A stretch of 64,000 nt of DNA from Tethya wilhelma (Eukaryota; Porifera; Demospongiae; Tethyida; Tethyidae), in NCBI GenBank assembly GCA_964030475.1, contig CAXIPT010000002.1, positions 10,885,475 to 10,949,474 of the forward strand, read 5' to 3'. Below, piece after piece: positions 34,734-47,395 of the stretch (positions are counted from its first letter, which is position 1; each line of letters starts with the position of its first letter). The notes below the pieces were generated by a model. That model did no database searches and was not told the DNA's origin. It worked only from the letters and a program-made list of their open reading frames with translations. Position numbers and translations under genes: made by a program.

Positions 34734-34934
34734 NCAGAGGAGGTTGCAAGTGTCTGCGGTGCAATTAGGGATTTCTGCTGATTCAGCAACATTTACGGAG
34801 GTATACAGAAGGCAGAAAAATCGCTGACTCAGCAATTTTTAAGTCGTTGGCGCGGACCTTGGCTACGAAAATGAGGTAAGGATCGATTGCCAACATGTGT
34901 ACAACCTTTGGCATTAATTGGAAATTCACAGACC

Positions 34935-36767
<1,833 letters not shown>

Positions 36768-37149
36768 GTGGCGAAACTAATAATTGTGGATGTTTACAGT
36801 GTCATAAACATGTGGATTATAATTATTATAATTCACAAATCAATCACTTAATTATTATTATTATTATTGTCCAATAGTATATAACAGTTCAGAAGGAGCA
36901 CCAAATTAAGGTGCTAAACACCAAGCCAATAGTTAAACTCTTCAGCGATCATCAATAATTGTCTTTGAGACCTGGTGAATTTATCAAAATTAACGATAAT
37001 ATTATTATAATAATAGAAACACTGTTAGCAATCCTGCCACAGTCAGTCTCATCTAATAAAGAGTGACAAACAGGAATTAGATTTAAGCAATAATTAATAT
37101 TAATAATTATTATTAATACTATGATTTGTTTTTCTTCCCACTCGCTTAA
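36768..37149. other. WDR61 downstream region
   Basis: AT-rich with an ATT run near 36856-36876. 37030-37072 on the minus strand repeats the start of the last Calx-beta exon (DETDYGRIA at 2368), i.e. an inverted exon relic. Confidence 0.5.
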
Positions 37150-37296
37150 TTATAATAACCATTGGATTTGACAGCAACTATACTGTCAGTGAATCTGATG
37201 GAACAGTAGACATCTGTGTTGTGGTTACATTCCCTGCTCCTGATGTTTTTATTCCTTTAATTACTCTCAGTGTCAACACCATCCCAGGGACTGCAG
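37150..37296 (+). pseudogene. Orphan Calx-beta exon
   Basis: Reads TIGFDSNYTVSESDGTVDIC then VVVTFPAPDVFIPLITLSVN and ends GTA-G with a GTGAAC donor, matching exon 2137-2286. The acceptor AG before ACCATTGG is missing, and no neighbouring exons exist apart from the inverted fragment at 37030-37072. Confidence 0.7.
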
Positions 37297-37489
37297 GTGA
37301 ACTCTATACATTCACTATTATTATATCAGAACAAAATTAAGGAAAAAAACTTTTCTTTCAAATTTTGTCATCATTGAATACATTAGAGTCAAAACTAATG
37401 CAAACCTTACAATAATTATTAATTTGTCACATGACTGTAAGCATAAAAAAAAATAATAATAATAAAGTTAGTGTCTATGCAAGATTCCA

Positions 37490-37830
37490 ACCATGTTGCC
37501 ATGTGTTGTTCCAAACAATGTATGCATGTTATAGAGAGTGTTTAAATAACAAGACTGATAGATGTGAGTGATTGAGAGCTCCTAACCTCAGAGAAGACAC
37601 ACACAAGAGGACTTCCATAACTCAATCAGTGTGTGCATGTTGTAGAGTGTTTAAATAACAAGACTGATAGATGTGAGTGATTGAGAGCTCCTTACCTCAG
37701 AGCAGACACACACAAGAGGACTTCCAGACACACAACTCAGTGTATGTATGTTGTGCAGAGAGTATTTAACAAGACTGATAGTTGACTGACAGTCCTTACC
37801 TCACAGGCCAGATATTACATAAGCCAGTAG
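37490..37830. repeat. Tandem array of about 100-bp units, part 1
   Basis: Three diverged units share a GTGTGCATGTTGTAGAG start, AACAAGACTGATAG, CTTACCTCAGAG and CACACACAAGAGGACTTCC. The array resumes at about 40100-40790, so a 2.3-kb block (MITE plus minisatellite) appears to interrupt it. Confidence 0.75.
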
Positions 37831-38328
37831 CTTAGAGTGAGTCAATCTGTTTAGATATCTCAGTACATAGCTCCAGAGGAGATGGTAGGTGGGTGTGCTG
37901 GGGAAACCAACCATCCACTCGGTCTCGTCTCACAATTGCTACAAGAACCACATGGTCCATCCAAATGTGGCACGAATGCTGCTAGAAAAATGAGCCTCAA
38001 ATGATTTACCCACCACTGAGTACCTTACTTGGGTTTCACTGATGTCAGTCGTATTGGTTCACTTCCCATCTTTCAATGACTAACTGGCTACCAAGTTGCT
38101 CTCTATAGTTGGCTACACTATAATTTGTTAGAGAGACTAATTATCTTAGCAACACAATGGGTGATGACTTATATACCCACTCAGAGAGAGAGAAAGAGAT
38201 GATACAAATCTTTCTGTTGATGGATCCACATCTGGATTCTCCGATGAACCATCTCCCAGTGGAGCCTCAGATCACAGCACCTGTGCATGTGTTAAAAACA
38301 GAGCAGAAGTCAAGAAAATCTATTGATA

Positions 38329-39057
38329 ATTGGGGCGAGCGTGAGCGAGCCCCACATATACGTTACATGACATTCGAATCTATGCACTTCCGTCTGTGTG
38401 ATGTCTGTACGCACATTCCGTAAATAACGCTTCCTGTTCTAATTTTGCAATTTAGGTAAAATTTTTTGTACAACTTATGACGCGCGTCGACGTCACGTAG
38501 TTGTAGGTGCCGGTGGCACGTGGCCCGCCGGCACGTACGTGGAGCCGGAGCTAGCTAGCTAGCGCTCAGGATCCACGGAGCACTTGAGCTAGCTGACTGT
38601 AGCTAGCGCGTGTACGCAGCATAGAGCAGCACAGCTTTGTGAACTGAAATGAAAAAACTGCGAGATCTAGGCAAAAAGGTTAGAAAGACAAAAAAGAAAT
38701 AGATTATTGACTTGCGTGATACGTGAATACTCACACATGCTCATAGATATTTGTATTATGGCAATATTAGGCAGAGAGAAAGCAGAGCAGTAGGTAGCAT
38801 CAATGAAGCAAATCAGACAAGAAAAGGCATGCGCAACAGCAAAGTGAAAAAAAGCAAGAAGAGAGAACACCAAGATTGCCAAGAGACAGTGACTAGCACA
38901 ATCACCATGCAGCTAACCACACAGCCGCTGAAGACAAAGCACCATTTCATTGTCAACGTTTACTATCATACGATCAGAAACAAATGTTCAACCTGAATAT
39001 TCACGCATGCAATTAAGCACTGATACTCAAACACACGCTCACGCTCGCCCCCAAAAT
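38329..39057. mobile_element. MITE with GGGGCGAGCGTGAGCG ends
   Basis: Left end TTGGGGCGAGCGTGAGCG and right end CGCTCACGCTCGCCCCCAAAA are inverted. The 730-bp interior has a GC-rich patch with CACGTA/GACGTC words and no transposase frame. Confidence 0.65.
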
Positions 39058-39181
39058 GTCGTAGGCATTTGCTAGTATTTAATACTAGTAGGAGATTACA
39101 AAAAAATCACAAAACAATATAATGATGCTTCGGACAAAGGGAAGCAATAAATGCTGGTTGGGAATTTCAGAGACTATAGAA

Positions 39182-39859
39182 AACGAATAATGTTGAGAGA
39201 TTAAAAGAGGCCTAGGGAATGGGAAGCAAATAACGTTGAAAGATTAAGAGAGACCTAGGGAATGGGAGGCAAATAACGTTGAAAGATTAAGAGAGACCTA
39301 GGGAACGGGAGGCGAATAACGTTGAAAGATTAAGAGAGGCCAAGGGAACGGGAGGCGAATAACATTGAAAGATTAATAGAGGCCTAGGGAACGGGAGGTG
39401 AATAACGTTGAGAGATTAAAAGAGGCCTAGGGAACGGGAGGCGAATAACGTTGAGAGATTAAGGGAATGGGAGGCGAATAATGTTGAAAGATTAAAAGAG
39501 ACCAAGGGAACGGGAGGCGAATAACGTTGAAAGATTGAAAGAGGCCAAGGGAACGGGAGGCGAATAGCGTTGAAAGATTAAGAGAGGCCAAGGGAATGGG
39601 AGGCGAATAACGTTGAAAGATTGAAAGAGGTCTAGGGAACGGGAGGCGAATAGCGTTGAAAGATTAAGAGAGGCCAAGGGAATGGGAGGCGAATAACGTT
39701 GAAAGATTAAAAGAGACCTAGGGAACGGGAGGCGAATAACGTTGAAAGATTAAGAGAGGCCTAAGGAACGGGAGGCAAATAACGTTGAAAGATTAAGAGA
39801 GACCTAGGGAACGGGAGGCAAATAACATTGAAAGATTAAAAGAGACCTAGGGAATGGGA
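39182..39859. repeat. 43-bp minisatellite, about 16 units
   Basis: Consensus in pieces: GAATAACGTTGAAAGATTAA, GAGAGGCCTAGGGAACGG, GAGGC. Units vary mainly as GCC(A/T)AGG and AAC(G/A)TTG; one unit near 39447 is shortened by about 12 bp. Reading frames on the minus strand (NLSTLFASRSL repeats) come from the 43-bp periodicity and are not genes. Confidence 0.95.
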
Positions 39860-40089
39860 TTTTAACAACTTAAACAAAAAATTTATCAAGGGACACGGAC
39901 TAAAACAAAGAACTTATCAATGTGGTATGAATGGTGAATGAAGCAGTAGTCCTCTCGCTATCTTATGGCAAGTCTTCAACAGCTAGCTTCAACCAATATC
40001 ACTGGCTACATGTATAGAAAAAAGAAGAATGTCATTTGTACAGAATTACTGTTGCTTGTCTGTGCATGTAGTACATGGAATAAGACTGC

Positions 40090-40179
40090 ATGACAGCTGC
40101 ATGTGACTGACATCCCTCACCTCATTGGACAGTACACACAAGATGACTTATTCCATAATTCAACATACAGTGTGTACAT

Positions 40180-40243
<64 letters not shown>

Positions 40244-40800
40244 CCTACCTCAGGGCAGATACACAACTTCCTCAAGACAGCTTCAACAACTCCAGCAGTG
40301 TCAGTGTCTCACAGCGTGTGTTGTAGAGAGAGAGAGCATATGACAGTAACAGTTACACTTGTGAGTCAATATCTAACCTCAGGGCAGATCTCTCATAAGC
40401 CAGCTAGCAGCTTGGAGTGAGTTGGTGTAGGGATTTCATTTCCAACAATTGTTCTCTTGCTTTCTCATCTCAAAACAGTGTGTGCATGAAAACAGTTAAG
40501 TTGTAAACAACAGCCTGGAGTGTATTAATGAGAGTCCATACCTTACTAGTCAGATGTACACACCAAATGACTTCTACAATTCAAGATCAACCGTGTGTGT
40601 GTGTGTGTGCATGTAGAAAGTACTTAAAAGATAGTTGTGAGTATAAAATAAGAGATCCTTACCTTACGACAGACACACAAGATGACTTCCAGACACTCAA
40701 CTGTCAGTGTGTGCATGTGGAATATTCACATACCAAGAATGTGTGATGGACAGTTCTTACCTTATCATTAGGACACACACACACACCTGTAGAAGAAGAA
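40090..40800. repeat. Tandem array of about 100-bp units, part 2, with (GA)n
   Basis: More diverged units of the 37490 array (ACACACAAGATGACTTC, CCTTACC, CAGTGTGTGCATGT). A GA run occupies 40182-40240. Confidence 0.75.
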
Positions 40801-40993
40801 CAACAAGAGATAAACAAGAATTGGTTGGAGCAGCAAATTCTACACTCTAACACTTACAACGGAAGAAGTAAGAGAAAGAAGAAGTAGGATGTGTCACTGA
40901 CGACAGAATCACACTGGGGTAACGGTTTGGGGAGCTGCTCGAAATCAGCTGATCACTTTCTTCTTGCTTGTGAAACTTTGAATGCTCAGTTTA

Positions 40994-41003
40994 CGCATGC
41001 GCG
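40994..41003. promoter_or_regulatory. NRF1-like motif in a duplicated promoter-like segment
   Basis: CGCATGCGCG within ACGCATGCGCGT matches the NRF1 core. The segment 40880-41060 recurs inverted at 58180-58330, with the motif kept at 58207-58218. A promoter role is inferred from the motif and its retention. Confidence 0.4.
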
Positions 41004-41078
41004 TTCTACAGTCTCATTCCAATATCCTGGATCCGTTACGCTTCCGATTACTAAACCTCGCTCAGGCTTACCCCATGG

Positions 41079-41131
41079 TAGCCTCGTTCCCAGGCCCGCA
41101 AAGGCCTCTTTTGGGCCTGGGGACGAGGCTA
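41079..41131. mobile_element. 53-bp hairpin element, copy 1
   Basis: TAGCCTCGTTCCCAGGCCC and its near-perfect inverse enclose about 15 bp. ACCCCATGG repeats on both sides. Paralogues at 46553, 57446 and 58130 lack it (uninterrupted CCATGGGGTAAGC), so this is a filled site. Confidence 0.85.
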
Positions 41132-41296
41132 ACCCCATGGATGCTGTATGCGCTTTGCATCTGCCTAGTTACATTATTTAACATCAATAACACATGACTC
41201 AACATTCCAGAGTGCAATGGAAACCGTGCCAGAGTCACCAAGCAGACTCGCCCTCTCTTCCTGATGAGGGAGTGGCTGGCCCGCGAGGCTCCTTGT

Positions 41297-41674
41297 TAGG
41301 CCCAGATAAATTATGCTTTTTTTCCTGCCTATTTTTCTTTTCTCTCCTGCCTGAAAGAACACCTATTTTTCTTTCCCAAATTCTACCTATTTTGCTTCAA
41401 TTATGCTAATTGCAATTCTATGAATGATAAATTTCTTGATGAACAGGAAATTGTTAAACGTCAATAGAAGCATTTATAGACAGTTCAACATATTCCACCA
41501 GCCTATATTAGTCAAATTGCTCAGATAAACACACTGCTACTCAATACAGATGCTAGATTAATGATCTTTTATCTGTGCAAGATGCTAGATTATGTCTATT
41601 ATTCCAGAAAAATGCTCATTGCTTTCAGCTACCTATTTTGCTCAAAAAATGCTAGCAGAATTTATCTGGGCCTA
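41297..41674. mobile_element. 378-bp hAT-type MITE
   Basis: Ends TAGGCCCAGATAAATT and its inverse AATTTATCTGGGCCTA; the 8-bp CTCCTTGT is present on both sides. The paralogous site near 46395 (inverted) carries only one CTCCTTGT, so the empty site is seen. Eight-base duplication and TAG ends fit hAT. Confidence 0.9.
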
Positions 41675-41848
41675 CTCCTTGTACTAGTGTTGAATTTAGA
41701 ATGTATTATTTAGCTCAACTATCTACAGCCTACAGACCATGCATAGTTTGTACCTTTTACTATGTGCCGTAAAAATATTGAGGCTTGCCTTAATTGCTTT
41801 TTGCAGCATTTTAATCATTCTTGTATTAATAATCACATTAAATCATCT

Positions 41849-42396
41849 TTATAATTTCTTAATTATATTAAAATTATCATTATCAGTCTTTTTTTTGTTT
41901 TCGTAAAGGGCCTGTAAGGAAATACATTCGCATGTTTACTAATTAATTCCTGAAATTATTTCACTCAGTCACTAACTAACTTTATCCTTACCTTTCTATA
42001 ATCTTGTATTAGATTTTGTAACTTTGAATTAAATTCTTTGTGTATCTGTGCGCTGTAACAGACCATCATAACTCATGAGTGTATCATGACATGTGCACAC
42101 AATAAACCTTACTCGGTTTTCCATGACTGGATTTTTATTTTGTAAAATTTTGCGACAGGAGTATTTATATCTAAAACAGAAAGCAGACGACATAAAACAA
42201 GAGCATGTGGAATGGGCTTGAGTAAATTACATCTTCTAGATGGCTTTGCCAAATCATTAATCCGTCTGTAGGTGTTGAAGCATATGAAGTGACATCTAAA
42301 GAGACGTCCTATAGTATACAGGAGGGTTAACTTACGGATGTTTGGGAACCGGTTCTGCAAGTGAGTGTGAGTGTGGGTAATTTTCCTCAATATCAA
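41849..42396 (-). CDS. Tail-set exons, minus-strand copy (C, D and E intact)
   Basis: Module E 41849-41911 (ALYENKKKTDNDNFNIIKKL then TAA), module D 41992-42052 (AQIHKEFNSKLQNLIQDYRK), module C from 42113 upstream (PVAKFYKIKIQSWKT). Unlike most copies, the frame is open from C back through RRCNLLKPIPHALVLCRL to RRINDLAKP at about 42280. Splice sites and phases fit throughout. A 90-100 residue charged C-terminal region results. Function unknown. Confidence 0.5.
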
Positions 42397-43102
42397 TTAT
42401 GTAGTATATTATTATGGCTACACTACTATTAAATTTGAACTTACTTTTCTTCATTGCAGCTGCCTCATTACTAGAGCTGTAGTTGTTAAATAATAAGATG
42501 CACTCTAAGAGCTATTGATGATAAATAGCTTTCACTTACACAATCATCAAAGGGGTCGTGGTGGTGGGTGTCAAGTACACCGTCTCTAAAGTAGTGAATG
42601 TGACAATCAAGGTGAATAAATTAAAGTAAGGAAGAAATATTGTTAAACTTTCAGGCTACTGTGACATAGCTACTTGCAAACTAGTATTGCTGTCACCTTG
42701 AATAAGTATACAATAATAATTATGTTTGCTGTTCATGTAAGTCCTAGGGGCTGTCAAGATCGTATCATAGGCCTGTTGCAATAATTATTAAATTACATAG
42801 TAGTCCACTGTCACTTATGAGCATCCAGTCATGTTTGTGTTACTAGTGAACATGGCATTAAGCCTGCTCTTCAATACGTACTGTTATGGGATTCCTATAC
42901 ATTTGTACCACACTCACACCTACACATTTTTAATGATGCCAATTATTGCTTTCCACATGCCCACTGAAACCATAGCTAAATTATAATTATAGTAGAATCT
43001 GATGAGCAGATTATGATTACGATCATATGTGAGGAACTGATGGTGGGAACTAGCACATGATTGACACTAACATACATGATTGTAGCTAATCAATTCACAT
43101 AC

Positions 43103-43385
43103 CTTCCTCCTTCTCCTCCTCATCTTTCTCTTTCTCATCTCCCTCCATCTCCTGCTCTCCTCTCTCCTTGTCAACTTGCTCATCTTCTGCATTAGGGTGT
43201 TCAGTCCATGGAGGGGTGGAATTAGTTACTAGCTATCTTCAGGGACTATACCTGTGACAGCAGTGTCACTAGTGAAGAGCTGCAGCCACAGAAGTGAACA
43301 CAAGTGGCAATCACAACAGAACTAACGACTCTAGTATAGCTAGAGCTTACAGAGATCAGCTCCTCAACTTTTGACAACTGTTTGT
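43103..43385 (-). CDS. Acidic-set exons, minus-strand copy
   Basis: Acidic exon 43103-43186 (84 nt; EDEQVDKERGEQEMEGDEK then KEKDEEEKEE), LFTSD exon near 43250-43275 and LSKVEELIS exon near 43353-43380, all on the minus strand. The acidic exon is the same length as that at 54149-54232. Confidence 0.45.
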
Positions 43386-43718
43386 GTGTTTGCATGAGAG
43401 AAGAAAATAGAAACACATTATCAATAAGATTCGAAAAACTCTGAGTTGTAATACGTACCAATTAATGATATGCACAATGTCACATCATTTGCATATCTTA
43501 ATTCACTAAACCAAACTAATACCAAATAATATTCTAGAGATCAGGACATGGATTATTATTATTCACTTACTAGAGTATCTGTAGCAGGAGGATCGCTCTG
43601 GAGCTAATGTGGATATATGTGTGTGTATGTGCATTTAAGAAAAATATGTATAGCGTTTTTATATGATATTTCAAATTTGCTTACATTAGCCAATTTTAGC
43701 TTTTCTTGTAGAATGAGC

Positions 43719-43721
<3 letters not shown>

Positions 43722-43754
<33 letters not shown>

Positions 43755-44000
43755 CAGACATACATGACATTGCGTAGAAGCTACGATATAAAATGCAGGA
43801 AGATAAGTTTTTATGCTTACATTTTGAGCAAGGAGTACTTCTGGAGAATGAGGTACTTTTCCATCAGCTCTCTTTCTCTCTGTGTGTGTATGTGTGTGTA
43901 TGTGTGTGTGTGTGTGTGTGTGTATGTGTACATATGTGTGTGTGTGTATGTGTGTGTGTGTGTATGTGTGTGTGTGTATGTGTGTGTGTGTGTGTACACA
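43722..44000. repeat. (GT)n microsatellites
   Basis: GT runs at about 43722-43751 and 43880-43996, the second interrupted by TATGT. Confidence 0.95.
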
Positions 44001-44140
44001 TGTAGAAATCGAAAATATTGATATCATAATATAACACTTATATAGCATCAAATGTTATTGAATGCATCACTAAGTCTTCATGGATGATTTATAAGTTCAT
44101 TACTGCAGATCAACCTGTAATGGTTCAGTACAAGTGGTGT

Positions 44141-44631
44141 CGATCAAATCTATGGTGCGTGAATTCACCTTTGATCTCCTGTGGTGGGAGGGGGGCAGGG
44201 GGGCGTGGCATCCTTTGGAGTGCTGCCGTTATCCAATGGTGTGTGCATGGGTGAAGATGAGATAAGAGATAGAGGCAGTTATTGTTGTTTTATTGTTACA
44301 ATTTGTTATCAAATTTTGAGGTGACAGGTATCAGAGTTTCAGGATGATGTGCGTGTGGCCACATGCAGGTGTTGAGCTGTAGTTATTCAATGAATAGTGT
44401 GTGCATAACTTATATAGTTTAATGCTAAATTTTGAGTGTATAGTGCACAAGCTCACAACTGCAGATGGACCTGGTAAACATAAGTAGTGTTGAACTAGTG
44501 TGTGAATTAATTCACCTTGTTAGTAAAGGACTCCTGGCAGTGGGCCCAATGGAGGGAGGTGAGGGGGAGGCCTGGTCCTTTGGAGTGGTGCTGTTGTGTG
44601 CATGGGTGAAGATGGTCACAAATAAGAGAAN
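44141..44631. other. Spacer of inverted duplication; related to 52210-52720
   Basis: Two sub-blocks (44170-44270 and 44460-44630) resemble the inverse of 52590-52720 and 52215-52410. The plus frame here reads EAWSFGVVLLCAWVKMVTNK, a faint echo of kinase subdomain IX, but no other kinase motif exists. Confidence 0.4.
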
Positions 44632-44972
44632 TGCAGCTCACTCTACAAGAGAGTTTGAAGATGTCTAATGTAAGACAATTTGAAATATCATATAAATACG
44701 GCTATATATTTTACCAAACACACATACACATTATCTCTAGTCTGAGAGCGATCCTACTCCTGATTCACTAGCAAGTGGGTATTGATTAATCCATGTCCTG
44801 ATCTCTAGAATATTATTTCTTATTAGTTCGGTTTGTGGAATCTAAGTGAATAAAGATCTGCAAATGATACGTGCATATCATTAATACTTATTGGTATTAT
44901 ACAACTCAGAGTTTTTCGAATCTTATTGAGAATGTGTTTCTATTTTCTTCTCTCATGCAAACACACAAACAG

Positions 44973-45329
44973 TTGTCTAAAGTCGAGGAGCTCATATCAG
45001 TAAGCTCTAGCTATACTAGAGTCCTTAGTTCTGTTGTGATTACCACTTGTGTTCATTTCTGTGGCTGCAGCTCTTCACTAGTGACAGAGGTATAGTCCCT
45101 GAAGATAGCTAGTAGCTAATTCCACCCCTCCATGGACTGAACACCCTAATGCAGAGGGACAGGAGGCAGAGAAGGACTCACAAGAGATAGAGGGAGAAGA
45201 AGAAGATAAAGAGAAAGAGGAGAAGGAGGAAGGTATGTGATTTGGTTAGCTACAATAATTTAGCCATGCTTGATATGGGTTTCAGTGGGCATGTGGAAAG
45301 CAATAGTTGGCATCATTAAAAATGTGTAG
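44973..45329 (+). CDS. Acidic-set exons, plus-strand copy with terminal exon
   Basis: Exons 44973-44999 (LSKVEELIS), LFTSDR near 45075-45090, acidic 45155-45232 (GQEAEKDSQEIEGEEEDKEK...) with GTATGT donor, and terminal 45286-45329 (GMWKAIVGIIKNV then TAG). Phases agree. The shortest, cleanest example of the set. Confidence 0.5.
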
Positions 45330-45790
45330 GTATGAACTAGTGTCACTGTGTGGTTACCAATGTATAGGAATCCCATAACGTTACTAATGAAGAGCATGCA
45401 GGTCTGATGCCATGTTCACTAGTAACACAATCATATGACTGGATGCTCATATACATGATACTAGACTACGTACTATGTAATTTAATTGCAACAGGCCTAT
45501 GATACGATCTTGACGGCCCCTAGGACTTACATGAACAGCAAAACATAATAATATTATACTTATTCAAAATGACAGCAATACTAGTTTGCAAGTTACTATA
45601 TGACACTAGCCTGAAAGTGTCTGGAAGCAATATTTCATCCTTACTTTATTTACCTTGATTGTCACATTCACTACTTTAGAGACAGTGTCGCTGGCAGTAA
45701 TGAAGAAAAGTAAGTTCAAATTTGATAGTAGTGTAGCCATCATATAATTGATATTGAGGAGAATCACCCCCCCTACACACACACTTGCAG

Positions 45791-46221
45791 AACCGAAAGA
45801 CAGACGCCTCAATGAGCTGGCCAAGCCAGCAAAAAGATGTAATTTACTCAAGCCCATTCCACTGCTCTAGTTTTATAATGTCTGATCTTTCTGTTTTAGA
45901 CCTGAATTCACCAATCGCCAAGCTGGATGAAATAAAGATACAGTCCTGGAAGACTGAGTAAGGTTTTTGTGTGCACATGTCATGATACACTCATGAGATA
46001 TGATGGTCTGTTACAGTGCACAGATACACGGAGATTATAAAAAAAAGTTGCAAAACTTAATGGACGATTATAAAAAGGTAAGGATTAAGTCAGTTAGTGA
46101 CTTAGTGCAATAATTTCAGGAATTAATTTAGTAAACATGCGAATGTATATCTTTACAGGCCCTTAATGAAAACAAAAAAAAGACAGACAATGAAAATTTT
46201 AATGTAATTAAGAAATTATAA
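45791..46221 (+). CDS. Tail-set exons, plus-strand copy
   Basis: 45791-45868 reads PKDRRLNELAKPAKRCNLLK then PIPLL and a stop; module C 45900-45957 (SPIAKLDEIKIQSWKT), D 46017-46077 (AQIHGDYKKKLQNLMDDYKK), E 46159-46221 (ALNENKKKTDNENFNVIKKL, stop). C to E splice in frame; how the first exon joins C is unclear because of the TAG. Confidence 0.5.
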
Positions 46222-46631
46222 AGATGATTAATATTGTCATTATCAATACAAGAACGATTAAATGCTGCAAAAAGCAAGGAAAGCCTCAATATTTTTACGG
46301 CACATACTGACATAGTAAAAGGTACAAACAATAGATGGTCTGCATGTAGGCTGTAGATAGTTGAGCTAAATAATACATTCTAAATTCAACACTAGTACAA
46401 GGAGTCTTGCGGGCCAGCCACTCCCACGCCAGGAAGAGTGCGCCTGAGGGAGAGTCTGGTGACTGGCACGGTTTCCATTGCACTCTGGAATGTTGAGTCA
46501 TGTGTTATTGATGTTAAATAATGTAACTAGGCAGATGCAAAGCGCATACAGCATCCATGGGGTAAGCCTAAGCGAGGTTTAGTAATCGGAAGCATTGTAG
46601 AGGCATGGCTTAAGCGCTTACGATCACGAGA

Positions 46632-47183
46632 CGGGATTGGAAACAGATCACGTGAGCCCGTATCACTCTATAGTTAACGCGCGCGCCTAGCGCCTCTCAC
46701 ATTCTCTCTGCTTCATTTCGGCTATATACATATGACGTCAAACTATATCTTCTCTCGCCAGTTAACAATAACTCCATCATTCTAGAATTATGATGTCTGG
46801 AGTCACATTATGAGTGGATGGGTGGATGCAGTTTCACTGGATGGAACACTGTATCAGTTATACAAGAAACAAGAATAGTGTACAGCGATGTTAAAATAAA
46901 ATTAATATTACTAGCTAATCATCTCTTTTCACGGCACCTTTAGTAATTTTCTGTGTGCTCTTGCACTGAGCTTACTTGTTCATTTCCTTTTCATGTCTAG
47001 AATTGAATGTCTTGTGCTTTAGCAGTGCTGTCAAAGCGTTCTCTATAATAATGGAACAGCAGCAGCTCTCTGCAGTCCGCTCGCTCTATTTCAGCCACAC
47101 CCCCTGCATGCACGTTGCACTTACTTCCGATCGATCCGCCGGGCGAGGAATTTAACGCATCACGTGATCTGTTTCCAATCCCG
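46632..47183. mobile_element. 552-bp inverted-repeat element
   Basis: CGGGATTGGAAACAGATCAC on the left and its exact inverse at 47164-47183 on the right (24-bp repeats including GTGA). Interior contains TGACGTCA at about 46732 and no open frame of note. Confidence 0.8.
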
Positions 47184-47395
47184 GCCCGGGCCCGGATCCC
47201 GGGCCCGCCCGTCTACGGAGCTCGCGCGGATATCGATCTCGTAAGCTAAAAAACCTTATTCCGCGCTGCATGCACATAATTATTCGCGGGCCAGGAACTA
47301 TGACGTCATAGCTCGAGGTTCTCGATCTCGAATCCAGATATCCAGGTCAAGAGGATCGGCCGCAGCAACTCATCCATGATGGCTGTGTTTGGAGN

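Larger units (their letters stand above)
40900..43722. repeat. Left arm of an imperfect inverted duplication
   Basis: Sequence from about 43722 down to 41000 is repeated in inverse from 44632 up to about 46600, carrying acidic-set and tail-set copies in opposite orientation. The right arm begins immediately after the N at 44631, where the left arm has a GT microsatellite. Confidence 0.75.

Noticed and set aside
39492..39677. Minus-strand reading frame NLSTLFASRSL repeats as a gene
   Set aside because: It is a by-product of the 43-bp minisatellite.
39182..39859. Minisatellite as a CRISPR-like array
   Set aside because: Units are contiguous with no unique spacers.
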